Source of the DNA: Opitutus sp.
GTDB taxonomy: Bacteria > Verrucomicrobiota > Verrucomicrobiia > Opitutales > Opitutaceae
Direction: 5' to 3'
Assembly (NCBI GenBank): GCA_009695305.1
Contig: SIBG01000036.1
Location: 1-37,416, forward strand
DNA length: 37,416 bases
Made by a program: the position numbers and the translations under genes
Notes under the pieces: model-generated
The model's input: the letters and a program-made list of their open reading frames with translations, nothing else
Databases searched by the model: none
What the model was told of the DNA's origin: nothing
In this document: positions 1 to 7,506 of the stretch, piece after piece
Layout: each line of letters starts with the position of its first letter
Numbering within the stretch: position 1 is the stretch's first letter

Positions 1-1
1 G

Positions 2-871
2 CGGCGTGGCCGGTGGGAGGAGGCGATTGTGGCGAACACCGAGGCCATCGCCGCCGATCGCCGTTACCGCGAGGCCGCCGGCCGGCCGCTGAGTGGTTAT
101 CTCAACTACATGGGACACGATTATCACATGCTCTGCTACGCGGCGATGATGAGCGGCCGGGGCGCGCTGGCGGCGCAGACGATGCGCGACCTTTTCACGC
201 GGATGCCGCCCGAATGGCAACGGGAGTCGAACACGGGCGACGGCTATTTCGCCATGCACTTCGACGTGATGAAGCGCTTCGGGAAGTGGGACGAGATCCT
301 GGCGGAACCCGAGCCCATCGAAAAATATTTGCACGCCCGCGCCTGGCGTTTTCTGGCGCGCGGCATCGCGCTCGCCGCCCGGGGCGATCCGGTCGGCGCG
401 CGCGCGGAGGAACAGGCGTTCGTGGCGGCGCGCCGGAAAATTCCGGCGGGGGCGGTTTATCGCAAGAATTCGTTGAAAGATATCATGGACATCGCCGCCG
501 GGCTGCTGGACGGCGAGATCCTGATCCGCGAGGGCCGGATCGAGCCCGCGCTCACCGCGCTCCGCGAGGCCGTGGCGCGCGAGGATAAGTTAAAATACGC
601 GGAGCCGCCGGCCTGGGCCCAGCCCGTCCGGCACGCGCTTGGGGCGGCGCTGATGCAACGCGGGCGGTTCACCGAGGCGGAGCAGGTTTATCGTGATGAT
701 CTCGCGCGCACCGCCGACAACGGCTGGTCGCTCTTTGGCCTGGCACGCAGCCTGCGCCTGCAGCCCAAGCATGACGCGGAAGCCGCGACGCTCGAGGCGC
801 GTTTCAAACAGGTCTGGGCCAAGGCCGATCTGCAACTGACGTCATCCTGCCTCTGCCAGCCGGGCGAATGA
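2..871 (+). CDS. TPR-type protein, 5'-truncated by the window edge
   Basis: The reading frame is open back to the first bases of the window, so the gene begins upstream; a GTG at 29 exists but need not be the start. The visible part (about 290 residues) is helical and Ala/Arg-rich, with helix pairs typical of tetratricopeptide repeats, for example RWEEAIVANTEA at the beginning and GRFTEAEQVYRDDLARTADN near the end, followed by a leucine-rich pair and a short tail ending CLCQPGE. TPR domains mediate protein-protein contacts; no catalytic motif is visible in this part, so the cellular role cannot be told. The stop lies 7 nt before the start of the molybdopterin oxidoreductase gene, so the two are probably co-transcribed. 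Confidence is high that this is coding and TPR-like, low for any function. Confidence 0.8.
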   Translation, partial: RRGRWEEAIVANTEAIAADRRYREAAGRPLSGYLNYMGHDYHMLCYAAMMSGRGALAAQTMRDLFTRMPPEWQRESNTGDGYFAMHFDVMKRFGKWDEILAEPEPIEKYLHARAWRFLARGIALAARGDPVGARAEEQAFVAARRKIPAGAVYRKNSLKDIMDIAAGLLDGEILIREGRIEPALTALREAVAREDKLKYAEPPAWAQPVRHALGAALMQRGRFTEAEQVYRDDLARTADNGWSLFGLARSLRLQPKHDAEAATLEARFKQVWAKADLQLTSSCLCQPGE

Positions 872-878
872 TCATCGC

Positions 879-3284
879 ATGGCCGCCCCCGTCGTTCCCT
901 CCGCCCAGCCGCCCGCCGAAAATGAGCGGGCGCGACTCGCGGCGCCGAGCGCCGCGGCGGCGGGTCTCGACGGTGTCGTGGTCGCGACCGCGCACGCCCT
1001 CGGTCGCGCCGGAATCGTCCGGGGGACGAAACTGCTGCTCGCAGTAAATCAAAAGGAGGGCTTCGACTGCCAGTCCTGCGCGTGGCCGAGCCCGGATGAC
1101 GCCCGGCATGTTTTCGAGTTTTGCGAAAACGGCGCGAAAGCCGTGGCCGACGAGGCGACGACGCAGCGGATCGGCCGCGAGTTTTTCGCCGCCCACGCGG
1201 CGGCTGATCTCGCGGCGCAAAGCGACCATTGGCTCAATGCCCAAGGCCGGCTGGTCGAGCCGCTGGTGTGGCGCGCGGGCACAACCCACTATGCGCCGAT
1301 CACGTGGGACGAGGCCTTCGCGCTCATCGCGGCGGAGCTGCACGCGCTCGGGTCGCCCGACGCGGCGGCCTTTTACACCTCGGGCCGAACCAGCAACGAA
1401 GCGGCATTTCTCTGGCAGCTGTTCGCGCGGCAGTTCGGCACGAACAATCTGCCGGACTGTTCCAATATGTGCCACGAGTCGAGCGGGGTCGCGCTGGGCG
1501 AAAGCATCGGCATCGGCAAGGGCACGGTGCAGCTGGAGGATTTCGAAAAGGCCGACGCGATTTTTGTCATCGGCCAGAACCCCGGCACGAACCATCCGCG
1601 GATGCTCTCCGCCCTCGAGGCGGCGAAGGCGCGAGGCGCCAGGATCGTTTCGATCAATCCACTGCCCGAGGTCGGCACCGAGCGGTTTAAGAATCCGCAG
1701 GATTTTCTGAACCCCCTCAAGGCGCTGCCGACGCTGTTCGGTGATGGCGCGCGGCTGGCCGATCTCTGGCTTCAGCCCCGGATCGGTGGTGACCTCGCGC
1801 TCTGCAAGGGGCTCATGAAGGAGCTGCTCGCGGCGGAGGACGCGGCGCCCGGCACAGTTTTCGATCACGCCTTCATTCGCGAACACACCCTCGGCTACGC
1901 GGCGCTCGTGTCCGATCTGCGGGCGACCAATTGGGAGGAGATCGTCGAGGCGAGCGGCGTGCCGCGGGAAAAAATTTGTGCCGCCGCCGAAATTGCCCGG
2001 GGCTCGAGGGCGACGATTTGCTGCTGGGCGATGGGCCTCACGCAGCAGCCCGCGGCGGTGGCGACGATCCAGCAGATCGTGAATTTCCTTCTCCTCGGCG
2101 GAAATCTCGGCCGGCCCGGCGCGGGCGTCTGCCCCGTGCGTGGGCACTCGAATGTGCAGGGCGACCGCACGATGGGCATCTTTGAGAAAATGCCCGACTG
2201 GTGGCTCGATCGCCTCGACGCCGAATTTGGCCTGAAGTCGCCCCGCGCGCCTGGGTTCGACACGGTGGACACCATTCGCGCGATGCACGACGGCCGGGTG
2301 AAAGTGCTGGTCGCGCTCGGGGGAAATTTTCTTTCCGCCACGCCCGATACCGAGTTCACGGCCGCGGCGTTGCGGCGCTGCACGCTGACGGCGCACGTGG
2401 CGACCAAGCTCAACCGTGCGCACCTCGTCACCGGCCGCACCGCCCTCATCCTGCCGTGCCTCGGCCGGAGCGAGCGCGATACCCAGGCGCGGGGTGATCA
2501 ATTTGTCACGACGGAGGATTCCATGGGCATCGTCAATTCCTCGCGTGGCAAACTGGCGCCGGCGTCGGCGCAGTTGCGGAGTGAACCAGCGATCGTGTGC
2601 GGGATCGCGCGGGCAGTGTTTGGGGTGGGGCGGGTCTCCGACCCGCCCGCGGGAACGGAGAGCGCGAAAGGGCAGGTCAAAGACCAGCCCTACTGGTGCG
2701 ATTTTGAGTCGAGCTACGACCTCATCCGCGACCGCATCGCCCGCGTCGTGCCGGGCTTTGAGGATTTCAACCGCCGGATCCGCGCGGGGATTATTCATCT
2801 GCCCAATGCCGTGCGCGATCGCCGCGAGTGGCACACACCGACCCGGCGGGCGAATTTTGTCGTCGCGCCGATTCCGCGCCCCGTGGTCGCGCCGGGGGAG
2901 TTCGTGATGATGACGATCCGCTCGCACGATCAGTTCAACACCACGATCTACGGCCTCGACGATCGCTACCGGGGCGTGTTCGGCGGGCGGCGGGTGGTGT
3001 TCATGCACGCCGCCGACGTCGCGGCGCTCGGCCTGCAGCAGGGCCAGTTGGTCGACCTGACCAACCGCCATGATGGCATCGAGCGCGTGGCGCGGGCGTT
3101 CATGGTCGCGCCCTACCGCATCCCGCGTGGCGGCGTGGCGACTTATTTTCCCGAGGCGAATGTGCTGGTGCCGATCGGCAGCGTTGCGGCCAAGAGTAAC
3201 ACGCCGACGAGCAAGTTCGTCGTGGTGACCATCGCGCCGTCGCCCGCCGCCGCCTACCCGGGTCCGGCGGCGGCGGGGCGATGA
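879..3284 (+). CDS. YdeP/FdhF-family molybdopterin oxidoreductase
   Basis: Encodes 801 residues, close to the usual size for the YdeP branch of the formate dehydrogenase/DMSO reductase superfamily (E. coli YdeP is about 760). Visible family marks are GFDCQSCAWP at residues 61-70 (a CxxC near the N-terminus), SGRTSNEAAFLWQ at 168-180, and SNMCHESSG at 195-203 in the molybdenum-binding region, followed by the IFVIGQNPGTNHPRM cofactor-binding stretch. The C-terminal part (MMTIRSHDQFNTTIYG, about 685-700) is the molydopterin dinucleotide-binding domain. No twin-arginine signal is seen, so it is probably cytoplasmic. The electron donor and substrate of this family are poorly known; E. coli YdeP is linked to acid resistance. 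Residues 584-604 are encoded by a palindromic repeat lying in frame (separate entry), between IVCGIARAVFG and the FESSYDLIRDRIA segment. No selenocysteine codon is needed; the reading frame is uninterrupted. Confidence 0.9.
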   Translation: MAAPVVPSAQPPAENERARLAAPSAAAAGLDGVVVATAHALGRAGIVRGTKLLLAVNQKEGFDCQSCAWPSPDDARHVFEFCENGAKAVADEATTQRIGREFFAAHAAADLAAQSDHWLNAQGRLVEPLVWRAGTTHYAPITWDEAFALIAAELHALGSPDAAAFYTSGRTSNEAAFLWQLFARQFGTNNLPDCSNMCHESSGVALGESIGIGKGTVQLEDFEKADAIFVIGQNPGTNHPRMLSALEAAKARGARIVSINPLPEVGTERFKNPQDFLNPLKALPTLFGDGARLADLWLQPRIGGDLALCKGLMKELLAAEDAAPGTVFDHAFIREHTLGYAALVSDLRATNWEEIVEASGVPREKICAAAEIARGSRATICCWAMGLTQQPAAVATIQQIVNFLLLGGNLGRPGAGVCPVRGHSNVQGDRTMGIFEKMPDWWLDRLDAEFGLKSPRAPGFDTVDTIRAMHDGRVKVLVALGGNFLSATPDTEFTAAALRRCTLTAHVATKLNRAHLVTGRTALILPCLGRSERDTQARGDQFVTTEDSMGIVNSSRGKLAPASAQLRSEPAIVCGIARAVFGVGRVSDPPAGTESAKGQVKDQPYWCDFESSYDLIRDRIARVVPGFEDFNRRIRAGIIHLPNAVRDRREWHTPTRRANFVVAPIPRPVVAPGEFVMMTIRSHDQFNTTIYGLDDRYRGVFGGRRVVFMHAADVAALGLQQGQLVDLTNRHDGIERVARAFMVAPYRIPRGGVATYFPEANVLVPIGSVAAKSNTPTSKFVVVTIAPSPAAAYPGPAAAGR
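2628..2690 (+). repeat. Two-hairpin palindromic element inside the oxidoreductase gene
   Basis: The first hairpin is GGGCGGGTC (2628-2636), loop TCC, GACCCGCCC (2640-2648), a perfect 9-bp stem. The second is GGGCAGGTC (2670-2678), loop AAA, GACCAGCCC (2682-2690), 9 bp with one A.A mismatch. A 21-nt spacer separates them. The unit is exactly 63 nt, starts on a codon boundary and is read as 21 codons (GRVSDPPAG ... KGQVKDQP). The same layout, two GG-C-GGTC/GACC hairpins with 3-nt loops, fills the gap at 7436-7506. No target-site duplication is evident. Confidence 0.8.
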
Positions 3285-3340
3285 GCCGCGGGCGCTCGCG
3301 TTGGAACGATTTTGTGCTAGGGTTGGTCCCAGCAGTCACC

Positions 3341-3874
3341 ATGACCACCTTCCGGATTTTACTAACCATGGGTCTCGTGCTCGCCGGGGCCGGGCGGCAT
3401 CCGGCCATGGCCTTCGGCCTCGGGGCCGCGGCGATCCGCACGACGGTGATGTTTTTCGAACCGGAGAAATTCACCGACGTGCGCGACGGTTATCAGGGCT
3501 CCGACGCCGGGCGCGACGCCACGCTCGCCGAACTCAAAAAATTTATCATCCAACGGGCGGCCCGCCATCTCGCGCCCGGTCAGAGGATCACCATCACCGT
3601 CACGGACCTCGATCTGGCGGGCGATTTCGAGCCGTGGCGTGGGCCGCAGTTCGACGACGTCCGCATCGTGAAAGATCTTTATCCGCCGCGGATCAACCTG
3701 GTGTTTCAACTGACCGATGCGGAGGGTCGCGTGGTGAGCCAGGGCAAGCGCGAGCTGCGCGACCTCGGGTTCATGATGAAGCTCTCGATCAATCACCACG
3801 ATCTGCTCCGCCATGAGAAGGATTTGCTGGAAGACTGGCTGCGCGCGGAGCTGGGCCCGGCGAACAAGGGCTAA
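3341..3874 (+). CDS. DUF3016 secreted protein
   Basis: Encodes 177 residues from the ATG at 3341. An upstream in-frame ATG at 3281 would overlap the previous gene, whereas the chosen start gives a good signal peptide (TFRILLTMGLVLAGAG, probable cleavage after AMA near residue 24). The mature part matches the DUF3016 pattern as I know it: FFEPEKFTDVRD near residues 38-49, TVTDLDLAGDFEPWRG in the middle, then DVRIVKDLYPPRINLVFQL and a C-terminal GKRELRDLGFMMK. It is probably periplasmic. The family has no established function. It sits 56 nt after the oxidoreductase gene on the same strand and may be in one transcript with the genes around it, but nothing in the sequence ties their functions together. 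Confidence 0.85.
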   Translation: MTTFRILLTMGLVLAGAGRHPAMAFGLGAAAIRTTVMFFEPEKFTDVRDGYQGSDAGRDATLAELKKFIIQRAARHLAPGQRITITVTDLDLAGDFEPWRGPQFDDVRIVKDLYPPRINLVFQLTDAEGRVVSQGKRELRDLGFMMKLSINHHDLLRHEKDLLEDWLRAELGPANKG

Positions 3875-3910
3875 CCTCGTGCCGTCCCGCCTGGTGGTTT
3901 TTTCCCCAGT

Positions 3911-4300
3911 GTGACCCCGACTTTCGCCGACTCCGCCGCGCGCCTCGACAAGTGGCTTTGGGCGGTGCGGGTCTTCAAGGCCCGCGCACTTGCGACCGAC
4001 GCCTGCCGCACCGGGCACGTCGAAGTCAACGGCCGGCCCGCCAAGCCCGCGCGGGCCGTGCGCCCGGGTGAACTCGTGACCGTGCGACAGGGAATCATCA
4101 CGCGCACGTTCCGCGTCGAGGCCGCGCCGCGGGCCCGGGTGGGCGCGAAGCTGGTGGCGGAATTTTGCACCGACCTGACGCCGGACAGCGAATTTGAGAA
4201 GTTGCGCGAGCAACGCCGGCAGCACGTGCTGGCGCGCGAGCCGGGCAGTGGCCGGCCGACCAAGCGTGAGCGGCGGGAGATCGACGGTTTCTTTGGCTGA
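3911..4300 (+). CDS. hslR: S4-domain RNA-binding protein (Hsp15/HslR-like)
   Basis: Encodes 129 residues beginning at a GTG. The S4 fold covers about residues 11-60: RLDKWLWAVRVFKARALAT, then GHVEVNGRPAKPARAVRPGE. The C-terminal third is highly basic, with REQRRQHVLARE and RPTKRERREI. This is the length and architecture of Hsp15, which in E. coli binds 50S subunits that still carry a nascent chain and helps recycle stalled ribosomes after heat shock. Other short S4 proteins (YlmH or RluB-like fragments) are less likely, because the DKWLW start and basic tail are typical of HslR. It lies 36 nt after the DUF3016 gene and 61 nt before the thioesterase on the same strand. Confidence 0.85.
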   Translation: MTPTFADSAARLDKWLWAVRVFKARALATDACRTGHVEVNGRPAKPARAVRPGELVTVRQGIITRTFRVEAAPRARVGAKLVAEFCTDLTPDSEFEKLREQRRQHVLAREPGSGRPTKRERREIDGFFG

Positions 4301-4361
4301 CCGGTTTGGCGTCGACGTCGCCGGCAGCGCGTGCGAGACACGCGCCCGACGCGAACCCGGT

Positions 4362-4775
4362 ATGAACGTATTTTCCAAATTCGAAACCGAGCTTTCGGTT
4401 CGCCCCGACGATATCGATCTCTACCAGCACGTTCACTCAACGCGCTACCTCGACTATGTGCTGGCGGCGCGGTTCGAGCAGATGGAGAAGCACTACGGGA
4501 TGTCGATGCAGGCGTTTGCCGACCGCGGACTCGGTTGGTGGATGACATTGGCGACGATCAGCTACAAACGCCCGCTCGGCTGGGGCGACCGCATGGTGGT
4601 GCGCTGCTGGGTCGTGCAATTCACGGAGACGGGCTGCCGGGTGGCATTCGAGATCGAGAAGTTGCCGACCGGCAAACGGGTTTGCGACGGCCGTTGCGAC
4701 TACACGCTGGTCGCGCTCGCCAGCGGCCGGGCCACGCCGCTGCCGGAGGACGTAAAGGCCAAGTATTCGATCTAA
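4362..4775 (+). CDS. Hotdog-fold acyl-CoA thioesterase
   Basis: Encodes 137 residues from the ATG at 4362. The frame is open further upstream but that part has no family resemblance. The start of the domain, SVRPDDIDLYQHVHSTRYLD (residues 12-31), is the 4-hydroxybenzoyl-CoA thioesterase/YbgC pattern, with Asp19 and His23 in the positions of the active-site region. It continues with WWMTLATISYKRPLGWGDRM, typical of the central hotdog helix and strands. Members hydrolyse acyl-CoA thioesters in the cytoplasm; the chain specificity cannot be read from the sequence. It is the last gene of the 5' plus-strand cluster and no clear terminator follows it. Confidence 0.85.
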   Translation: MNVFSKFETELSVRPDDIDLYQHVHSTRYLDYVLAARFEQMEKHYGMSMQAFADRGLGWWMTLATISYKRPLGWGDRMVVRCWVVQFTETGCRVAFEIEKLPTGKRVCDGRCDYTLVALASGRATPLPEDVKAKYSI

Positions 4776-4962
4776 GAATAGCCCCGCAGAGAATTTCCTT
4801 GCGTTAGTCGGCTTCCAGCGTGTCCTAGCGCCTCGATCGTTAGAGAAAGCGTTAGGTGACAGTATCTGGTGAGTCGTTGGCTGAGCGTTTGGCTTAAGTG
4901 ATGATTTCGAAACCCGCGTTGGGAACGGACTGGCAGCAGACGAAGGATCTACGAGACATCAC
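4776..4962 (+). other. Long leader in front of the RRM-protein gene
   Basis: This stretch of 187 nt has no plausible coding frame. It is less GC-rich than its surroundings. The hexamer CGTTAG occurs three times (4802-4807, 4838-4843, 4850-4855). No strong Shine-Dalgarno sequence lies at the usual distance from the ATG at 4963; GAAGGA is about 15 nt upstream. A long untranslated leader would suit a cold- or stress-regulated RNA-binding protein, but that is inference. I could not place a confident promoter. Confidence 0.35.
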
Positions 4963-5328
4963 ATGAGTAATTCCAAACTATACGTTGGCAACCTGTCGTT
5001 CAAGACCACCGAAGACGAGCTCCGCTCCGCTTTCGGCCAATTCGGTGCAGTCACCGATGTTTACGTCGCCATGGACAAGATGACCGGCCGCCCCCGCGGT
5101 TTCGCGTTCGTCACCATGGGCACGGCTGATGAGGCCAAGGCCGCATCGGAAAAGCTGAACGGCACCGATCTCGGCGGCCGTCAATTGACGGTCAATGAGG
5201 CTCGTCCGAAAGAAGAGCGCTCTGGCGGCTTCGGCGGCGGCGGCGGTGGTCGCGGCTTCGGCGGCGGCGATCGCGGCGGCTTCGGCGGCGGCGGCGGTGG
5301 CCGCGATCGCGGCGAGCGCCGTTACTAA
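4963..5328 (+). CDS. Glycine-rich RRM RNA-binding protein
   Basis: Encodes 121 residues. A single RNA-recognition motif fills residues 4-82: RNP2 is LYVGNL (6-11) and RNP1 is RGFAFVTM (45-52), both complete with the aromatic residues that stack on RNA bases. The tail from 87 on consists almost only of Gly, Arg, Phe and Asp ([15 protein letters not shown]) and ends GERRY. This matches the short bacterial Rbp proteins, cytoplasmic single-stranded RNA binders that in cyanobacteria are often cold-induced. Its long leader and the neighbouring DEAD-box helicase are consistent with a role in RNA structure control, which is inference. A strong intrinsic terminator follows, so it is probably monocistronic. 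Confidence 0.95.
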   Translation: MSNSKLYVGNLSFKTTEDELRSAFGQFGAVTDVYVAMDKMTGRPRGFAFVTMGTADEAKAASEKLNGTDLGGRQLTVNEARPKEERSGGFGGGGGGRGFGGGDRGGFGGGGGGRDRGERRY

Positions 5329-5359
5329 TAAGTCGTTCTAACGAACCAAGTTTTTCGAG

Positions 5360-5396
5360 GGACGGAGCTCCTTTGGGGCTCCGTCCTTTTTCTTTT
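5360..5396 (+). terminator. Rho-independent terminator after the RRM gene
   Basis: GGACGGAGC (5360-5368) pairs perfectly with GCTCCGTCC (5378-5386). The inner TCC/GGG can extend the stem to leave a TTT loop. The hairpin is followed at once by TTTTTCTTTT. It lies 31 nt after the stop codon. Confidence 0.9.
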
Positions 5397-5425
5397 CTCC
5401 GCCCGCCGGGGCCTTCACTTTGCTT

Positions 5426-5519
5426 GTCATTCTGAGCGAGGCGAAAAATCCAGCCGGAGGTTCGATCCTCCTCAATGCCACGAGTGTCCCCTGGGATTCT
5501 TCGCTGCGCTCAGAATGAC
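5426..5519. repeat. Inverted repeat pair of the GTCATTCTGAGCG type
   Basis: The left arm at 5426-5451 begins GTCATTCTGAGCGAGGCG. The right arm at 5494-5519 ends GCGCTCAGAATGAC. The arms match at 23 of 26 positions when one is inverted, with a 42-nt spacer. I recognise the arm as a widely dispersed intergenic repeat in several phyla. It fills most of the gap between the terminator and the helicase gene and ends 14 nt before that ATG. Confidence 0.85.
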
Positions 5520-5533
5520 CAACCAAGCCAGCC

Positions 5534-6757
5534 ATGCCTTTTAAAGCTCTTCACCTTTCCGATCACGTGCTCCGCGGCGTCCAAGCCGCCGGTTATACCG
5601 ATCCCACGCCCATCCAACTCCGCGCCATCCCGGTCGTCCTCGGCGGCGGCGATCTCATCGGCTCCGCGCAAACCGGCACGGGCAAGACCGCGGCGTTTGC
5701 GCTGCCCATCCTCACGCGTCTCGGTCACCACGGCCGGGTGCGCGTGCTCGTCCTCGAACCCACGCGCGAACTCGCCGCGCAGGTCGAAACCTCCTTCCGC
5801 GATTTTGCGCGGTTCACCGACATCCGCGCCGTCGCCATCTTTGGCGGCGTCGGCTACGGTCACCAGCGCACCGAGCTCAAGCGCGGCGTCGATATCATCG
5901 TCGCTACGCCAGGCCGCCTGATGGACTACCTCAAGGAGGGCACGATCAGCCTCCGCGATATTTCGATTCTCGTCCTCGACGAGGTCGACCGGATGCTCGA
6001 CATGGGCTTCCTGCCCGTCGTGAAGGACATCATCGCCCGCTGCCCGCGCGATCGGCAGACCCTGTTTTTCTCCGCAACCGTGCCGCCCGAGATCGCCGCC
6101 GTCGCCTCGTTCGCGCTGCGGAACCCAACGCGGGTTGAGGTCGGCGTGAACCGTTCGATCAACGAGTCGGTCAAGCACGCGCTTTATCCCGTGTCGTTCG
6201 AGCAGAAGTTCGACCTCTTGGTCGCGCTGCTGGAGAAGACCGACTTCGACAGCGTGCTCGTATTTTCCCGCACCAAGCACGGGGCCGACAAGATTGCGCG
6301 CCGCCTGAAGGCGGCCAATCACTCCGTCGCCGTCCTCCACGCGAACCGTTCGCAGAACCAGCGCATCGAGGCCCTCGCCGGCTTCAAGTCTGGCAAATAC
6401 GAGGTGATGGTCGCCACCGACATCGCCGCCCGCGGCATCGATGTCGCCGGCATCTCGCACGTCATCAATTACGATGTGCCGGAAAAGCCTGAGGACTACG
6501 TCCACCGCATCGGCCGCACCGGCCGCGCGCAGGCCGTGGGTGATGCGTTTACCCTCGTCACGCCGGAAAACGCGAACGACATCCGCGACATCCAGCGCTT
6601 CATCGGCGCAAAGATTCCCGAGCTGCGCCTCGAAGGCTTCGAATACAAGGCCTTCGCCCCGCGCGCCGTGCAGCCCGAGCAGCAGCGTGGTCGCGGCAGC
6701 CTCCCCGGCCAGATCCGCCACAAGGGCAGCTACAACCGCTATCGCGGCCGGCGCTGA
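5534..6757 (+). CDS. DEAD-box ATP-dependent RNA helicase (RhlE-like)
   Basis: Encodes 407 residues with the complete motif set: Q-motif region GYTDPTPIQ (20-28), Walker A AQTGTGKT (45-52), PTREL (77-81), TPGR (125-128), motif II at 149-152, SAT (180-182), then VLVFSRT, VATDIAARGIDV and HRIGRTGRA in the second RecA domain. Motif II reads DEVD instead of DEAD; the acidic residues that coordinate Mg-ATP are kept, so activity is expected. The tail is short and basic (GSYNRYRGRR), as in RhlE-type proteins that remodel rRNA or act in cold adaptation and RNA decay. The start follows a palindromic repeat by 14 nt; a second repeat pair begins 3 nt after the stop. Confidence 0.95.
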   Translation: MPFKALHLSDHVLRGVQAAGYTDPTPIQLRAIPVVLGGGDLIGSAQTGTGKTAAFALPILTRLGHHGRVRVLVLEPTRELAAQVETSFRDFARFTDIRAVAIFGGVGYGHQRTELKRGVDIIVATPGRLMDYLKEGTISLRDISILVLDEVDRMLDMGFLPVVKDIIARCPRDRQTLFFSATVPPEIAAVASFALRNPTRVEVGVNRSINESVKHALYPVSFEQKFDLLVALLEKTDFDSVLVFSRTKHGADKIARRLKAANHSVAVLHANRSQNQRIEALAGFKSGKYEVMVATDIAARGIDVAGISHVINYDVPEKPEDYVHRIGRTGRAQAVGDAFTLVTPENANDIRDIQRFIGAKIPELRLEGFEYKAFAPRAVQPEQQRGRGSLPGQIRHKGSYNRYRGRR

Positions 6758-6760
6758 GCG

Positions 6761-6829
6761 GTAGGAGCGGCTTTACGCCGCGAGGCCTGTCGTCCACGTG
6801 TAGGAATCGCGGCCTAAAGCCGCTCCGAC
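6761..6829. repeat. Inverted pair of GTAGGAGCGGC repeats
   Basis: The left arm at 6761-6783 begins GTAGGAGCGGCTTTACGCCG. The right arm at 6807-6829 ends CTAAAGCCGCTCCGAC. The arms are inverted copies, and each is itself a small hairpin (GCGGC, 5-nt loop, GCCGC). The layout is that of paired REP (BIME) elements. It starts 4 nt after the helicase stop and ends 4 nt before the ATG of the UDG gene, so it occupies nearly the whole gap. Confidence 0.9.
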
Positions 6830-6832
6830 AAA

Positions 6833-7435
6833 ATGACTTCCCTCGCCGCCGTCGAAAAACACCTGGCCGCCCTGCGCGCGTGCGACCGCTGTCCGCGGAT
6901 GCACCAGCCCGTGGTGGTCGGGCGCGCGACGGCGAGCAAGGTGCTGCTCGTCGGCCAGGCGCCGGGCGACAAGGAGCCGAAGCTCGGCCGGCCGTTTGCG
7001 TGGACGGCGGGCAAGACTCTCTTCAAGTGGTTTCATGGCTCGCTCGGCTGGACCGAGGACGAAGTGCGCGACCGGATTTATTTTGCCGCCGTGTGCCGTT
7101 GCTTTCCCGGGAAACGCCCCGAAGGCGGCGACCGCGTGCCGGCGCCCGACGAAATTGCGAACTGCTCCGCGTGGCTCGAGCGCGAATTCACGCTGCTGAA
7201 ACCGCAACTCGTGCTGCCCGTCGGCAAGCTCGCGATCTCGCAGTTTCTCGGCGAACGCCCGCTCATCGCTACGATCGGGAAAAAATTCGAGATCGAATAT
7301 CACGGCCACGCGGTCGACTGCATTCCGCTGCCCCATCCGAGCGGCGCGTCGCCGTGGCATCGGATGGAGCCGGGGAAGACGCTGCTCAACCGCGCGCTCG
7401 CGCTGGTGGCGAAGCACGAGGTGGTGCGAGGGTAG
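6833..7435 (+). CDS. Uracil-DNA glycosylase superfamily protein (family 4-like)
   Basis: Encodes 200 residues. Family features are VGQAPGDKE at 40-48 followed by GRPFAWTAGKTL (the uracil-binding and water-activating region) and LPHPSGASPWHR at 166-177 (the DNA-minor-groove loop region). Cysteines at 17, 20, 88 or 90, and 111 sit where family 4 enzymes hold a 4Fe-4S cluster, but the last interval (20-22 residues) is a few residues longer than I expect, because of the insertion GKRPEGGDRV. It should act in base-excision repair by removing uracil or a related base; the substrate is not certain. The start follows a REP pair directly, and the stop abuts another palindromic element. Confidence 0.85.
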   Translation: MTSLAAVEKHLAALRACDRCPRMHQPVVVGRATASKVLLVGQAPGDKEPKLGRPFAWTAGKTLFKWFHGSLGWTEDEVRDRIYFAAVCRCFPGKRPEGGDRVPAPDEIANCSAWLEREFTLLKPQLVLPVGKLAISQFLGERPLIATIGKKFEIEYHGHAVDCIPLPHPSGASPWHRMEPGKTLLNRALALVAKHEVVRG

Positions 7436-7506
7436 GGCCGGTCTGTGACCGGCCTATTCGCGCGGTGGGGGTTCGGACCGAGGACGGGTCAGAGACCCGC
7501 CCGTCC
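7436..7506. repeat. Two-hairpin palindromic element filling a convergent gap
   Basis: The first hairpin is GGCCGGTC (7436-7443), loop TGT, GACCGGCC (7447-7454). The second is around GGACGGGTC (7482-7490), loop AGA, GACCCG with a few extra bases, then GTCC to 7506. It occupies the whole space between the stop of the UDG gene (7435) and the stop of the dehydrogenase on the other strand (7507). It could act as a two-way terminator, although no T-tract follows. The plan matches the element inside the oxidoreductase gene at 2628-2690. Confidence 0.85.

Noticed and set aside
804..3071. A long open frame on the minus strand across the oxidoreductase gene
   Set aside because: Arg/His/Asp-rich product with no family resemblance, fully opposite a strongly recognised gene; a GC-rich shadow frame.
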